A stretch of 64,000 bases of DNA from Monocercomonoides exilis. Lineage: Eukaryota; Preaxostyla; Oxymonadida; Polymastigidae. The stretch is from the NCBI GenBank assembly GCA_001643675.2, contig LSRY02000024.1:1118001-1182000 (forward strand), written 5' to 3'. The translations under genes were made by a program, and so were the position numbers. This document shows positions 1 through 11,330 of the stretch, in pieces; the stretch's first letter is position 1, and each line of letters opens with the position of its first letter. The notes under the pieces are model-generated. The model was given only the letters and a program-made list of their open reading frames with translations. It did no database searches and was not told the origin of the DNA.

Positions 1-478
1 TTTCGAAAAAAGAGAAAAAGTTTAGCATTCTTTATTTCATTACTGCAGTATATTGCGAAATAATTATCTTTATACCGGATTTATCCAATGATTATCACAA
101 CTTGTACCAAAATGTTCGTGGCAATTTTCGCATTTAACTATTGAAGCAAAGCAGATATAGCTATCTTCAAATATCATCAATCCTTTTAACTTATTCATTT
201 TTATAAAAATGCTATTCATGCGATTGCCGTATTGCATTAACAGTTTACAAAATTGCTAAAAGAATTCATCGAATGTTTTGATAAATTAAGAGAAAAGTAA
301 AAATCAAAATTTGAAATTAATAAATTCATTTTTGTTTATCAATTTCATGCTGGATAATGACATTTACCGAGAAAGTGCCTGTAGCGTGCATAAAAGTTGA
401 AAATATGCATATATCCCTCAAAACAATATGCAAATACCTTCTCTTTTATCTTCTTCAGATGGAGTGAGAGTATTTGAT
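1..478. other. AT-rich intergenic DNA
   Basis: No open frame or splice-linked exon is supported here. The stretch lies downstream of the minus-strand KBP gene, so its right-hand part is probably that gene's 3' UTR and terminator region. Confidence 0.5.
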
Positions 479-2665
479 TCAAATGCCTGGAAGAGTCGGT
501 GGAAGTGGGATGTTTCCGTTGTGGATGCCTGTGATGCGAAGAGGGAGCATTTCAATCATTTGCTTGCACATTTCGATCTGATAAAGAGAAAATAAAAATA
601 CAAAAATGAAAAAGAAAAAAAGGAAGAAAAAATGAAATATTGTAATCAAAATAAATTTCAAATAGAAAATATTAGTATTTTTTTTGTTTATTCAAACCTC
701 TTTTTGGAAAAATGTTTTGATTTTGTTGTTTTCATAGAATGAAACAGAATATCTGTATTCGTCCAGCGAGCATTTCAGGTTCTCTTCGTATTTTTCCTTG
801 TTGAGTACACAAAACCTTCCAAACAGCCTGGCGATGCTGAAGTGCGTGGACAGGTACAGCTGAAGACTGTCTTCTGGTATCTTCGGATACGACGACGGAG
901 GCTTTCGGACAATCAGTGGTTGAATGCGAGAAGAAGAAGAAGAAGATGATGATGAGCTCATTCCAGTCTGTGCAGAGTAGGATGCTGCGGAATATCCTGT
1001 GTAGTCTGCATCAGGCTGGTCAAACGGTGCCAGCAGTATTCGGAAGTGAGTGATGGCACCATTCACATACTCATCTATCTGCGCCACCAAACTTGCCTCT
1101 TTCCCTTTCTCGTAGTGTGCCTGCTGAATCTTCAGATCTGCCAGCCTCTCATACGCCGTGGCCACTTCGTGTGACAGGTCTCCGATAGTCATCCGATACG
1201 ACGCCGGATTCAGCTGCTTGACGAGGGGCTGCAGGAGCGTGACTGTCCTCTTCAGCAGCTTGCAGACGGTTGCAATGTCAGACGGGTAGAACGGCACCAT
1301 CGCCTGGTAGAGCGACGAGATGTCCAGCTGAATCGCCACGTGGTCTGTCACAAACCCATCAAGCACATAATACTTCGCAGCTGCGTTGAACAGAGCCAGC
1401 CCCCTTTTGAACAAAGCAGAGGCTGAGGAGAAAGTAGGCTCAGACTCTGAGGAATATGCAGGTGAAGACGCTGATGACGATGCAGATGCTGAAGAATTGC
1501 GTGGCTCAGAGTCGATAGTTGTTTGAAGATAATCCGAAATGCGACGTGGAGATGAGCCAACAGGTGGGACAACACCTGGATGCACATCAATCACAGAGAA
1601 GAGGGACGAAGGTGAAAATTCCAGAGCACCTGCAAGAAGCTCCTCTTTAGTCTTCTCGATTTCAGCCAGATCCTGCATTTTCCTTGCCTTGCGCCTCTCT
1701 TCTGATTCTTCTTTTTGCTTCTTTTTTTCATTCATAAATTCTTCTCTCTCTTTCAAAAACTCATCGTTTGTGCCTTCTTTCTTTTGCCGTTCAATAGTCA
1801 TTATCTCTTCTTTCCGCTCTGCCATATCCTTCAGTTCTGCCAAATACAAACGAGCTTTTGTTAAAGAAAGTTGGGCCATCGTTTGCTGTTCTTCTTCAGA
1901 TGAAGCAGCATCAGCCTGTTTCTCTGTTTTTTCCTTAATTACAATGTCAGCTTCTTTCATGCACGCTTCAGCACGTTCAAATTGTCTTGTATCTATGTAG
2001 TGAGTTGCCATTGAACAACAATTCCCGACCCAATCAAATGGTATGTATTCACCGAATTCAAGTTGCCTTGAAAGAGTAACCTCACAATACTCACCCCCCA
2101 AATCACGATCCCCAATTTGAGTTAGAACCTGTGCTTTATAAAACAACGTAAGTGTATGCATGCTTTCAGATAAAGGTGTGATATTATCGGAGTCTTTTGA
2201 TTTTTCAATAAGATAAGCTGATTCTGATTTATTGAAAAAGTCCATGGCTTTTGAATGCTCGCTTCGATTTGCCCATAGTACTCCGATTTGATTATATCCA
2301 TTTATTAAAGCTACAGCATTTTCAATGGGGCGTTTTGCAAGGGTTGGCATACTTGCCATTAAACGACTTTCTCCAGCAGATACCTCTTCGCCTTCAATCT
2401 CAACGCATCCGCAAAGGTAATTCATTTGCGCAAGCATAATATCAATATCCGCTCGTTTATTTGGTTCAATGTCCATCTGGAGCAAACGCGTTAAATGAGC
2501 CTGGTATTTATCAAGATACGTCACAGCTTCATATTTTGATTTGAATGGCGTTTCCTGTGGATCTTGAATAGAAATTAATCTTTTGAATTCACTTATTACT
2601 TTTGGAAAATCGTTAGCAAAAGACTCTTCAAGTGAATCAGAATATTCCTGAACTTCTGAAGTCAT
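479..2665 (-). CDS. KIFBP: KIF-binding protein (KBP/KIFBP) homologue
   Basis: In animals this TPR-like alpha-solenoid protein binds and inhibits kinesin motor domains and so controls microtubule transport. I join two exons: 2665..698 and 577..479. The 120-bp intron starts GTTTGAATAA and ends TTTATCAG, phase 0, giving about 688 aa (human KBP 621). Recognisable blocks include 'LSRQLEFGEYIPFDW', which resembles the human segment containing LKRQLEHNAYHPIEW, and 'DGFVTDH', as in human DGYVTDH. A conserved C-terminal helix 'CKQMIEMLPLRI' is encoded only by the second exon. The first in-frame ATG is at 2665; the open frame extends a little further upstream without another ATG. Residues ~300-345 form a charged coiled coil, and two Ser-rich loops (~390-415 and ~570-590) are insertions typical of this genome. 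Family assignment is strong; kinesin binding is inferred from homology. Confidence 0.88.
578..697 (-). other. KBP intron
   Basis: Donor GTTTGA and acceptor TCAG on the minus strand. The junction restores homology of the C-terminal helix, which supports the splice. Confidence 0.8.
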
Positions 2666-2695
2666 ATAAAATTTTATGGGTGCATTGACTTTCAC

Positions 2696-3563
2696 AAATG
2701 TTGATATTTGTTGAAGATCTTTTCAACAACAAATCCTTTTTCACTTCAATAAAAAGAACGAACAAAGATTGACTGCAAACAAATTCGTTTCTTTTGACTT
2801 GTGAAATTCATTTTTTAAATGTTGAGAATCTTTTCAGGACAAATTGAATACGAAAGTTTACACAAATTTTTCGTTTTATAATTCAATTTAAAAAAATATA
2901 CAAATATATGCATTTGATTAGAAACAATCATTTTTGTGTATATCGTATCTTTATTGCATAACTTATAAATTTTCTCTTCTTCTTCACTGTGTAATAATCA
3001 AAGAGAACTTTTCAAATATTTTTTATTTTATCCTTATCACAGAAACAATCACCAAAAAGATATTTTTTATTTCTAAGATTGAAAGTCATTCGTTTTTATA
3101 TGTTAAAAAATGAACATTTTTTGTTTATTGAGAAAAAATAAAAAAAGAAAAAGATAACTTATTCAAAAAGAAATTATTGAAAGCAATTTATTCTCATTCC
3201 ACGTATAAATAGTTATGCTTTCAGTTTGTGAATGTCATTATTTCCGATGAATTGACAAAATAGAACAACACTCTGAATTTGCAAAAAAAAAAATCAAAAA
3301 TATCATCAATGTTTCTTCATAAATATTTTTCCTGTCAATATATTCTTAAAAACTGGATTATTTTTGTAAATTAACTTTGATTTGAACTAGCAAGAAAAAC
3401 AGTTAGACACATACCCAACATAAGGAATCCCATCGAATTTGTTGCTTTTTAATTTTTTTTTATTAATCGATGTTTGCCACTTTTTCCATCCATTTTTACA
3501 TTAAATGTGAATTTTCGATTGTTATATACAAATTTCTTGCATTTTTAAAAACACTATTTCCAG
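2696..3563. other. AT-rich intergenic DNA with unresolved 5' exon of the phosphatase
   Basis: The stretch separates two outward-facing genes, so both promoters should lie here. The LRR-PP2C gene needs a first exon that ends in phase 2 before the acceptor at 3562-3563. Several short ATG-initiated frames exist (for example at 3470), but none gave a convincing phase-2 donor, so I left it open. Confidence 0.5.
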
Positions 3564-5558
3564 GGGTTGTTGTTCCAGCAACTATGTTTTCCAAAATACT
3601 GAAGCTGAGACTTATTACGGTCATGTTGTCAAAAAATACAAAGAGTTAATAACAGAGGATCCTTCTGATGCAGTTAAAAACTTTCTGCCTACCACTGCTC
3701 AAAGCTTAACCAAAATTCCACATCGCACTTTTCTTGTTCCTCTACCTTTTGATAACATTCGTCTTAATTCTACCTGTCTTCAAGCACTTCACGAAGGGAT
3801 GGTTGGTACGCGCTGCATTGTAGAGCTATCTTTGTCCCACTGCTTTTTGGCTGATGATGCAATAAATGTTGTTTCTGAGATGTTGAAGGAGAAACGGATG
3901 CTAAGAAAGGTATTTGCTTTTATAAATAACAAACATCATTGCATTTGAATTAATTTTGGAAACATTTTCCTTTTATTATTTCCTTTCTTATTGTCATTTA
4001 GTTGGATTTATCATACAATAAAATTGGTCAAGCAGGATTTATCCTTCTTGGTCAATCACTTCGCGCAAATAAAACTCTAAGTACTTTAATTCTCAATCAC
4101 AACCCCGGTAAAATGGAAGGAGTGATGCATCTTTCTATTGCATTACGGCTCAATAGAACTTTGCTTCGGCTTGGTCTTGGATATCTGGATATGGGTGATG
4201 AAGGCGCTTGTCACATAGCGTCAAATATCACGGAGAACAAAAGATTAGCTCATCTGGACTTATCTGGGAATCACATTGGAATGGAAGGAGCACAACAGCT
4301 TGTGCTGGCTATTGGACAGAATACGTCTTTGCGCTCAATCGATGTCCAAAACAATCCAATTCCTCAAAGCTATCTGCAGGCAATTGAACAGGTGCTCGAA
4401 AGAAATGCAACAGTGGGATACTGTCTGCAGCACATCATCAATGACTTCTGGGAGAAAGTGACATCATCTAACTTGATTGCTGAAGAAGAGACAACTGAAG
4501 GAGGAACTCGACTTTACTGGATTACTCCTGGACAGAAACAGACTCAATCAACTGCTTCTTTAAACACTTCTTCCTCTTCCTCTTCATCCTCCTCTTCTTC
4601 TTCAATTGACGACGAGGACTCTCTCGACCACAACCAAGAGCTCTCTCTCATCTCCTCAAGCCTCTCTCAGTCCGACCTCACCCAAATGAGCGGGCTGGCC
4701 GGGATGCACCTGCCTTCCCGCGAGGCCATCCAGCGGGCTGCGCAGTACCTCGCCCAGCAGTTCGGCCCCTTCGAGCTCCCGTTCCTGCTTCCCGGGCAGC
4801 AGCGGCACTCTTCTCTGCGGCGCCCGAGGAAGCTGAGGGTGGGCTATGCAGACACAATCGGCAGAAGGCTGACGATGGAAGATATGATTGTGATCAAGCG
4901 GAACTTCCGTTCGCGTCCAGACGAAGATCTGCTTGCAGTGTTTGACGGGCATGGCGGCAGGTCGGCCTCAGAATTCTGCGCTGAGAACCTCCCGCAGATT
5001 CTGGCAGCACATCTGGATGCAGGGCAGCCTCCGAACGTGGCGCTGAGAGAGGCCTTTTTGGAGACGAACCAGGAAATGAACCGGTACGACATCAACGACG
5101 GTACAACAGGTGCAGTGTGTCTGCTGACCGGAGACAAGATTTACTGTGCGAACGCTGGTGATACCAGAATTGTGCTGTCACGGAAGGGGAGAGCTGTGCG
5201 TCTGACGTTCGACCACAAAGCGGATGTGCCAGAGGAAGTTGCTCGAATCCAGGCGCTTGGGGGGCACGTGGTGGACAAGCGAGTGCTGGGCATTTTGGCT
5301 GTGGCACGCTCGCTGGGTGACTTCTTCCTGCATCCGTATGTGACAGCAGACCCGTTCCTGACTGTCACTAACATGTCGCCTGGGGACGAGTTCTTGATTT
5401 TGGCGTGTGATGGTGTGTGGGATGTGCTGAGCGATGATTTGGCCTGTCAGATTGTGGCAACAGACAACGATCCTGTGCAGGCGAGTCTGAAGCTTATTGA
5501 TCAGGCGTTCTTGACAGGCAGCACAGATAACATATCTGTGATTGTGGCGTACTTATGA
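3564..5558 (+). CDS. LRR - PP2C-type protein phosphatase (5' exon not resolved)
   Basis: PP2C/PPM enzymes are Mn/Mg-dependent Ser/Thr phosphatases. The visible exons are 3564..3909 and 4002..5558, joined in phase 0 over a 92-bp intron (GTATTTGC...CATTTAG), giving more than 630 residues. The N-terminal half carries ribonuclease-inhibitor-type leucine-rich repeats ('LDLSYNKIGQAG', 'LAHLDLSGNHIGMEGAQQL'). A Ser-rich linker near 4560-4605 follows. The C-terminal PP2C domain runs from about 4830 to 5555 and keeps the metal and catalytic signatures: 'RLTMED', 'FDGHGG' (4941-4958), 'ANAGDTR', 'SLGDFF', 'ACDGVWDV' and 'GSTDNIS'. All metal-binding Asp positions I can recognise are intact, so an active enzyme is expected. 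The LRR + PP2C order resembles PHLPP in principle, but the repeat type differs. The true start and any upstream domain are unknown. Confidence 0.9.
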
Positions 5559-5841
5559 GCATGGGCTCTGGGAAATTGCTGATAGTTTCATTTCTGATAA
5601 TATCATTGTTAAGATGCTGGAAGTGCTGCAAAGGAATTGAGTGGAATAAACAAGCATGCTTCAAATAAGACATTGGTTTGAATAATTATTTGTTATTGTA
5701 ATGAAATTTAATGAACTGTGTTTTGTTTCCTTATTGAAACTCTTAATCCATATATAAAAAAATAAAATGACTTTAACATATTTTTGCTTTGCTATTTCAA
5801 TTAGGCAAGAATTCTTCCAATGTTATGAAAAAGATGAGCAT

Positions 5842-6309
5842 TCATTTCACTGTATATTTTTCCCTCCATTCAACAACGAGTGAATTTGAAAATGAACCTT
5901 CTGCAAGTCTTTCCATCATTCTCACATCAAGTTGTTGCCACCTTAGGGTGACATCGTTTATAGTTATCTCAGTGATTTATTTGTTCTATTTTTATTTCAA
6001 TTCTTTGTTAGGTTATTGTTCGTATGTTTTTTTTTTTTTTTCGATTTGTCTTTCTTTTCAGGTATTTTTATGTTGCTATTTTTTTTAACGTTATTTTTTT
6101 AGCTGATTGAGAAACTTTTATAACTTATGGCTGTATATAATGACACCGTTTAATCGTAATTGATTCCGTCTCATTTTGTGCAACTTTTCTGTTTGCGTTT
6201 TGCAGCGTGTTTGTTGGAATAAGTTGCAGTCATACACTTCAACGATAACAAGTCTTTTCAAAGACTTCAAAATTTCATCACCGTTCTCGATTAGATTCTT
6301 TGATTCCAT
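5842..6309 (-). CDS. Small two-exon protein, unrecognised
   Basis: Proposed exons are 6309..6125 and 5941..5842, joined in phase 2 over a 183-bp intron (donor GTTATAAAAG, acceptor CCCTAAG), for a product of 94 aa. The second exon reads 'WQQLDVRMMERLAEG' then 'LVVEWREKY' and ends in TGA. That is far more protein-like than the surrounding AT-rich DNA. The first exon opens with 'MESKNLIENGDEILKSLKRL' directly after an in-frame stop. No signal peptide or membrane segment is visible. I do not recognise the family, and the acceptor is not the only possible one. It lies convergent to the phosphatase gene, about 280 bp from its stop. Confidence 0.4.
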
Positions 6310-7106
6310 TTATTGAAACATCTTTGAATATTTGTTTGTTTTTCTTTCAATTTTTTTTGAAAATAAAATACAATTAATTAGTATTCACTTCGATATATTT
6401 TTAAAACAGCTTATGAATTTTTGCAAACAGTTGCAAAATTTGTCGAGAAAAAGAAAGCAAAAAGAAAAGAATTCATACTTCTTCATTGTTCAAGAATATT
6501 TCACAAGTTCCTTTTTTCACATCCTAAACATTTTCCTATTTCTGATGAAAGTTTGAACAACTTTCATGAATAGTTCAATTACGAAAAGAGAATGATTATC
6601 AACAGTTTTTAAAAAATAAAAGCAACATCATTCATTTGACTACCATATGAAATAAACTTGCTCTTTAATTGCTTCTGTATCATGTATTATTTTGGTGACG
6701 TGAAATAATAACATATGCTCACAAAAATAAAATAAAAAAATAAAATAAAAATTAAAAAACTCACATTATCTAAATGTTCAAAAATGGATTTGTAAAATAT
6801 AATTATTGAATAACATGTGAGGCTCATAATAATTATCTAATATAATTATTACATGTTACTTTCAAAAGAAAAAAAAAAGGCACTCCTAATGAAAAATAGC
6901 TATAAAACAAAACATAATAAATAGCTGTTGAAATATTGAGTGAAAGCTTTAATCATCACCCACTTAGAAAAGAAAGTTTTTTTTTTTGACTAGATCTATT
7001 TTCATCTCCTTTTCATCTCCTTCCAATCTCTCAGTAGTCAGAAGGAAATATGTATGTATGTATGCATGTATGTATGTATATAAGCGCTCCACTTTCATGC
7101 ACTGAA
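6310..7106. other. AT-rich intergenic DNA with a short ATGT tandem repeat
   Basis: No supported gene. A degenerate (ATGT)n tract lies at about 7049-7082, just before the 3' end of the GH3 gene. Confidence 0.5.
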
Positions 7107-8699
7107 TTAATATCTCACACATGCTGATCTTGGCAGCCCCTCCACTTCCACAGGTGACACACCTTCAGCTTTTTCTTTCCCGCTCAAAACATCAGCCACA
7201 GCCAGCACAGCATCATCCCAGCTGTTGTACACAGCAATGAGTGTTGGGGAGTTAGATTCAGAAAGAATGTACGGAGTGTCCAGTGCCACTGTAACAGATG
7301 CCTGCTCATCCAAATCTTCTTTCGTCTGATGGTACCCCACAAGTCGCACAATGCTTTTGGCTTCTGCTCTGTTATCTGTTACTCGTATTCCGTTTTTAGA
7401 CAGCCTCTCCTTCATCAGTTGAACCTGCGTTGTATAAGAATTGCCAGAGCAGGAGACAAACACTGGATTTGTGACAAGAGGACCACTGCACCTGCCACGC
7501 AATACGGTCACCGCTCTCTTTTGCAGCCACTTTGCAAAGGACTTCTTTTCTTGTGTATTCAGCTTTGATAAGTCTGGCTGCTTGTAGCTGGACAGACGTA
7601 GTCTCAAAGATATGATTTTTGAAGCTTTTTCAGTCACAAGATTCTTGCTTAATCTCCCAGATTCGATGGCCTCTTTAATTCCTTTTGTTGCTTTCTCCAA
7701 ATCAGGAGGCATCAAAAGCACATCATTTCCTGCCAAAAGCGCACGGACTGCTGCTTCTCCTGCATCCCACTGAAGGGCTGGCTCCATTGCCATGGAATCT
7801 GTAAAAACCACACCGTTGAAATGCAGCTGCTTCTTCAACAGGTCGGTTACAATTTTGGATGAAAATGAAGATGGAACAGAATCATCAATTGCAGTTACAT
7901 TAAGATGCCCTACCATTGCTGTCCAAGTTCCCTCTGCTATTCCTCTTTTAAATGGAGGAAGATCCGTCTTTTGTAATTCCTCAATAGATTGCTGAAGTAA
8001 TGGAAGTGATTTGTGGCTATCAGTGGATGTATTTCCGTGACCAGGAAAATGCTTAACTGTTGCCGCAATTCCCATGCTCTGCATTCCGCTAATCGATGCA
8101 ATAACATTGTTGGTAACATTCGTTGGCAAATCTCCAAATGATCTGGATCCGATAACTGGATTCTTATAATTTGTTTGAACATCAGCACTTGGAGCGAAGT
8201 CCATGTTAAAGCCAAGAGCAGCAAGATCTTCAGCAGCGTACTTCCATCCTCTTTGAACGTAATCATAATTTCTGACGGCTGCAAGTGCCATTGCAGATGG
8301 AAGGCCCATAAGCCCTGTTCTCACACGGGCCACAACACCAAATTCCTGATCGACTGAAAGAAGAGGATCAGCATCAAATCCAGCTTCTCTTGCAACCTCT
8401 CTCCCAACTTTTTTCATTCGGTCAGTTAAATCACGAAGATATTCGGGAGCATTTTTAACTTTATCTGTAACAGAACCATCGAGAATAAATCCGCAAACAC
8501 GGTATTTTCTAAACGTCTCTTGGAAGGTCTCTGGCTTGTTCAACATTGAATGAACAGGCATCAAAAGTTGACCAATAAGATCGTCAATTGGCATTTCCCT
8601 TGCTATTCTCTGCGCCCTTCGTAAATAGTCTATCTCCTCAAACGAACTTTCAAAGCAGTTAACATGCAAAAGAGAAAGGAAGAAAATTGAATAAAACAT
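7107..8699 (-). CDS. Secreted GH3 beta-N-acetylhexosaminidase (NagZ-like)
   Basis: GH3 NagZ-type enzymes hydrolyse terminal beta-1,4-N-acetylglucosamine from muropeptides and related glycans. The 530-aa product begins with a hydrophobic signal peptide (residues ~1-15, ending near 'LHVNC'), so it should enter the secretory, lysosomal or phagosomal route. The TIM-barrel domain has the NagZ signature 'KHFPGHG' (216-222) followed by Asp227 and His229, the acid/base dyad, and the nucleophile Asp in 'VFTDSMAM' (about residue 301). A C-terminal domain of about 170 residues follows, as in two-domain Gram-positive NagZ proteins; single-domain Gram-negative enzymes are about 340 aa. The gene has no intron. 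The likely role is digestion of ingested bacterial wall material. The family is much better known in bacteria, so horizontal origin is plausible but untested. Confidence 0.9.
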   Translation of the reverse strand: MFYSIFFLSLLHVNCFESSFEEIDYLRRAQRIAREMPIDDLIGQLLMPVHSMLNKPETFQETFRKYRVCGFILDGSVTDKVKNAPEYLRDLTDRMKKVGREVAREAGFDADPLLSVDQEFGVVARVRTGLMGLPSAMALAAVRNYDYVQRGWKYAAEDLAALGFNMDFAPSADVQTNYKNPVIGSRSFGDLPTNVTNNVIASISGMQSMGIAATVKHFPGHGNTSTDSHKSLPLLQQSIEELQKTDLPPFKRGIAEGTWTAMVGHLNVTAIDDSVPSSFSSKIVTDLLKKQLHFNGVVFTDSMAMEPALQWDAGEAAVRALLAGNDVLLMPPDLEKATKGIKEAIESGRLSKNLVTEKASKIISLRLRLSSYKQPDLSKLNTQEKKSFAKWLQKRAVTVLRGRCSGPLVTNPVFVSCSGNSYTTQVQLMKERLSKNGIRVTDNRAEAKSIVRLVGYHQTKEDLDEQASVTVALDTPYILSESNSPTLIAVYNSWDDAVLAVADVLSGKEKAEGVSPVEVEGLPRSACVRY

Positions 8700-9355
8700 T
8701 ATTCGTTTAAGTTTTATGGAATCGATCCAAATATCATTTTTTCATTCAACATGAAAAGAAATTGAAAAATTGAAATTTGCAGAATATTAAAATAGATGAT
8801 AGAAATTTATCAAATTTGACAGATAAATAAATGCATTGCCATTTCTTTTTTTGTTAAAATTCATTTGCAGACACAAATTCTGAAAGTATTAACTTTGAAG
8901 ACTTAAAATTGTTCTTCACTTAAAACATCCACTGGACTCAACTTTAAACTCTCGCTTAAATCTTTAAAAACAATATACAAACATAAAAAATACAAAGCTA
9001 CGTATTTGGTGAGTAAACATTAAGTACTATTTAATTTACGTAAAAATACTTATTTGTTGAATAACTTTTGAAAGAATCAAGCAATACTTTTCAATTCGTT
9101 TAATTTCAAAAATATAATCATTGAAAAATAATACTAAGAACTTGTTCACATCGTGCGAATAAAAATTCTCGAAATGAAAAAATGAATGAAACCACACAAT
9201 TCAGAAAGGAGTGAGGAGAGAAACACATTTCATCAATTCAATTGAAACATTAAAAATAACATTTCAATCAATTGAATATTCTGCTAACTTCTCAAGCCTC
9301 AGCTGCTTCTCAATTATGTTTTCAATCATTAATAAAACAGAAGATACTAAATCAT
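8700..9355. other. AT-rich intergenic DNA
   Basis: No coding segment recognised. It contains the GH3 promoter region on the right of that gene and the alpha-tubulin 3' flank. Confidence 0.5.
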
Positions 9356-10714
9356 TTAGTATTCTTCGCCACCTTCTCCCTCTTCCTCGTCTTCACCTGA
9401 TTCAGCACCAACTTCTTCGTAATCTTTCTCAAGAGCAGCAAGATCTTCTCTTGCTTCTGAGAATTCTCCTTCTTCCATACCTTCTCCAACGTACCAGTGG
9501 ACGAAGGCTCTCTTGGCGTACATAAGATCGAATTTGTGATCGATTCTTGAGAACACCTCAGCAATGGCTGTTGAGTTGGAGATCATGCAAACAGCTCTTT
9601 GGACTTTAGCCAAATCTCCTCCTGGAACAACTGTTGGTGGTTGATAGTTAATACCGCATTTGAATCCAGTTGGGCACCAGTCGACAAATTGGATTGTTCT
9701 CTTTGTCTTGGTGGTTGCAACAGCTGCGTTGACATCCTTTGGAACAACATCACCACGATACATCATGCAGCAAGCCATGTATTTTCCATGTCTTGGATCG
9801 CATTTTGCCATCATGTTTGCTGGTTCGAATGAGGAGTTTGTGATTTCAGCAACTGACAATTGTTCATGATATGCTTTCTCAGCTGAGATAACTGGAGCAT
9901 ATGATGAAAGCATAAAGTGGATACGTGGATATGGCACCAAGTTGGTCTGGAATTCAGTAAGATCAACATTCAAAGCACCATCGAAACGGAGTGATGCAGT
10001 CAATGATGAGATGACTTGGGCGATCAATCTGTTCAAGTTGGTGTATGTTGGGCACTCGATATCGAGGGAACGACGGCAGATATCATAGATAGCTTCGTTG
10101 TCGAGCATGACGCACACTTCAGTGTGGTTCAAAAGGGAATGAGTTGAAAGAACTGCATTGTATGGTTCAACGCATGCGTTGGAGATTTGTGGGCTTGGGT
10201 AAACAGTGAATGACAATTTTGATTTGCGGCCATAGTCAACAGACAAACGTTCAAGCAACAATGATCCCAAACCAGCACCAGTTCCTCCACCAACTGAGCT
10301 GAACACCAAGAATCCCTGAAGACCTGTGCACTGGTCAGCAAGTTTACGGATTCTGTCAAGGCACAAGTCAACAATTTCCTTACCAATTGTGTAATGTCCA
10401 CGAGCATAGTTGTTGGCTGCATCCTCTTTTCCAGAGATGATCTGTTCTGGGTGGAACAACTCTCTGTATGTTCCTGATCTCACTTCATCAGCAACAGTTG
10501 GTTCGAGATCGATGAACACTGCACGGGGTACGTGTTTGCCTGCACCAGTCTCAGAGAAGAATGTGTTGAAGGCATCATCTCCTCCTCCGATGGTTTTGTC
10601 TGATGGCATCTGTCCATCGGGCTGAATTCCGTGCTCCAAGCAGTACAATTCCCAGCAAGCATTACCAGTTTGGATACCAGCCTGACCAATATGAACTGAG
10701 ATAACTTCACGCAT
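9356..10714 (-). CDS. TUBA: Alpha-tubulin
   Basis: Structural subunit of microtubules: flagella, spindle and, in oxymonads, the axostyle. The intronless 452-aa gene is the normal family length. It starts '[13 protein letters not shown]' and has the tubulin signature '[10 protein letters not shown]', the acetylatable Lys40 in 'MPSDK', the alpha-specific catalytic Glu within '[13 protein letters not shown]', and an acidic tail ending in Glu-Glu-Tyr (compatible with detyrosination). Codon use and GC are distinctly different from its neighbours, as expected for a highly expressed gene. Position 4 is Val rather than the Cys of the animal alpha N-terminus MREC, which is read by the tubulin autoregulation machinery. 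Confidence 0.99.
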   Translation of the reverse strand: MREVISVHIGQAGIQTGNACWELYCLEHGIQPDGQMPSDKTIGGGDDAFNTFFSETGAGKHVPRAVFIDLEPTVADEVRSGTYRELFHPEQIISGKEDAANNYARGHYTIGKEIVDLCLDRIRKLADQCTGLQGFLVFSSVGGGTGAGLGSLLLERLSVDYGRKSKLSFTVYPSPQISNACVEPYNAVLSTHSLLNHTEVCVMLDNEAIYDICRRSLDIECPTYTNLNRLIAQVISSLTASLRFDGALNVDLTEFQTNLVPYPRIHFMLSSYAPVISAEKAYHEQLSVAEITNSSFEPANMMAKCDPRHGKYMACCMMYRGDVVPKDVNAAVATTKTKRTIQFVDWCPTGFKCGINYQPPTVVPGGDLAKVQRAVCMISNSTAIAEVFSRIDHKFDLMYAKRAFVHWYVGEGMEEGEFSEAREDLAALEKDYEEVGAESGEDEEEGEGGEEY

Positions 10715-10910
10715 TTATACTTTTAATATTCTTTGTTGACAACCGCCAGCAATATTGAACTTGTGAGTTTTAATGACTTACTATTTTGGATTAAACCATA
10801 AATATTTTTATTAAATTTTATTAAAAAATGAGAAATACAATTTTTAATAAAATATTCATTCTGCAAGTTGTCTCTGAAACATTTTGTGTTAATAAATGAA
10901 TCAAATTATT

Positions 10911-10944
<34 letters not shown>

Positions 10945-11330
10945 CATCTGTTGATATTTTTCACATGCTCCTCTTGAGCGTTTCTCCATTAAACGATCAC
11001 TTTCTTCCTCTTCACTTATCCTTCCTCTTCCTCTTCCTTTTCATTTACCAACACCAAATTAATCAATTTTTTTTTATCTTCACTATTCGTTCACAGCTTT
11101 TCCTTATTTATCTTTCATCACAAAACCATTCCACAAATTGTCCAACAGATGCACGTTTCTCTTTATCTCAATCTCAATTTTCATTAAATCTTTCTTCAAG
11201 CTCCTGTCTGCTTCTCTTGTAAATTCATTCTCATTCCTCTTCATATCCCAATATGTTTTAGCAGTCACGCAAAGAAATGGGAAAAGATAGCATCTGTGAT
11301 TTGCGAAATTTTGAGAAAATAACTGTCGAT
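10715..11330. other. Intergenic DNA with a 32-base T run
   Basis: No gene supported. An uninterrupted T tract occupies 10913-10944, followed by a pyrimidine-rich plus strand up to about 11220. Confidence 0.5.

Noticed and set aside
5789-6088. 99-aa plus-strand open frame after the phosphatase
   Set aside because: Phe/Ser-rich reading of T-rich DNA. The opposite strand carries the more protein-like exon at 5842-5941.
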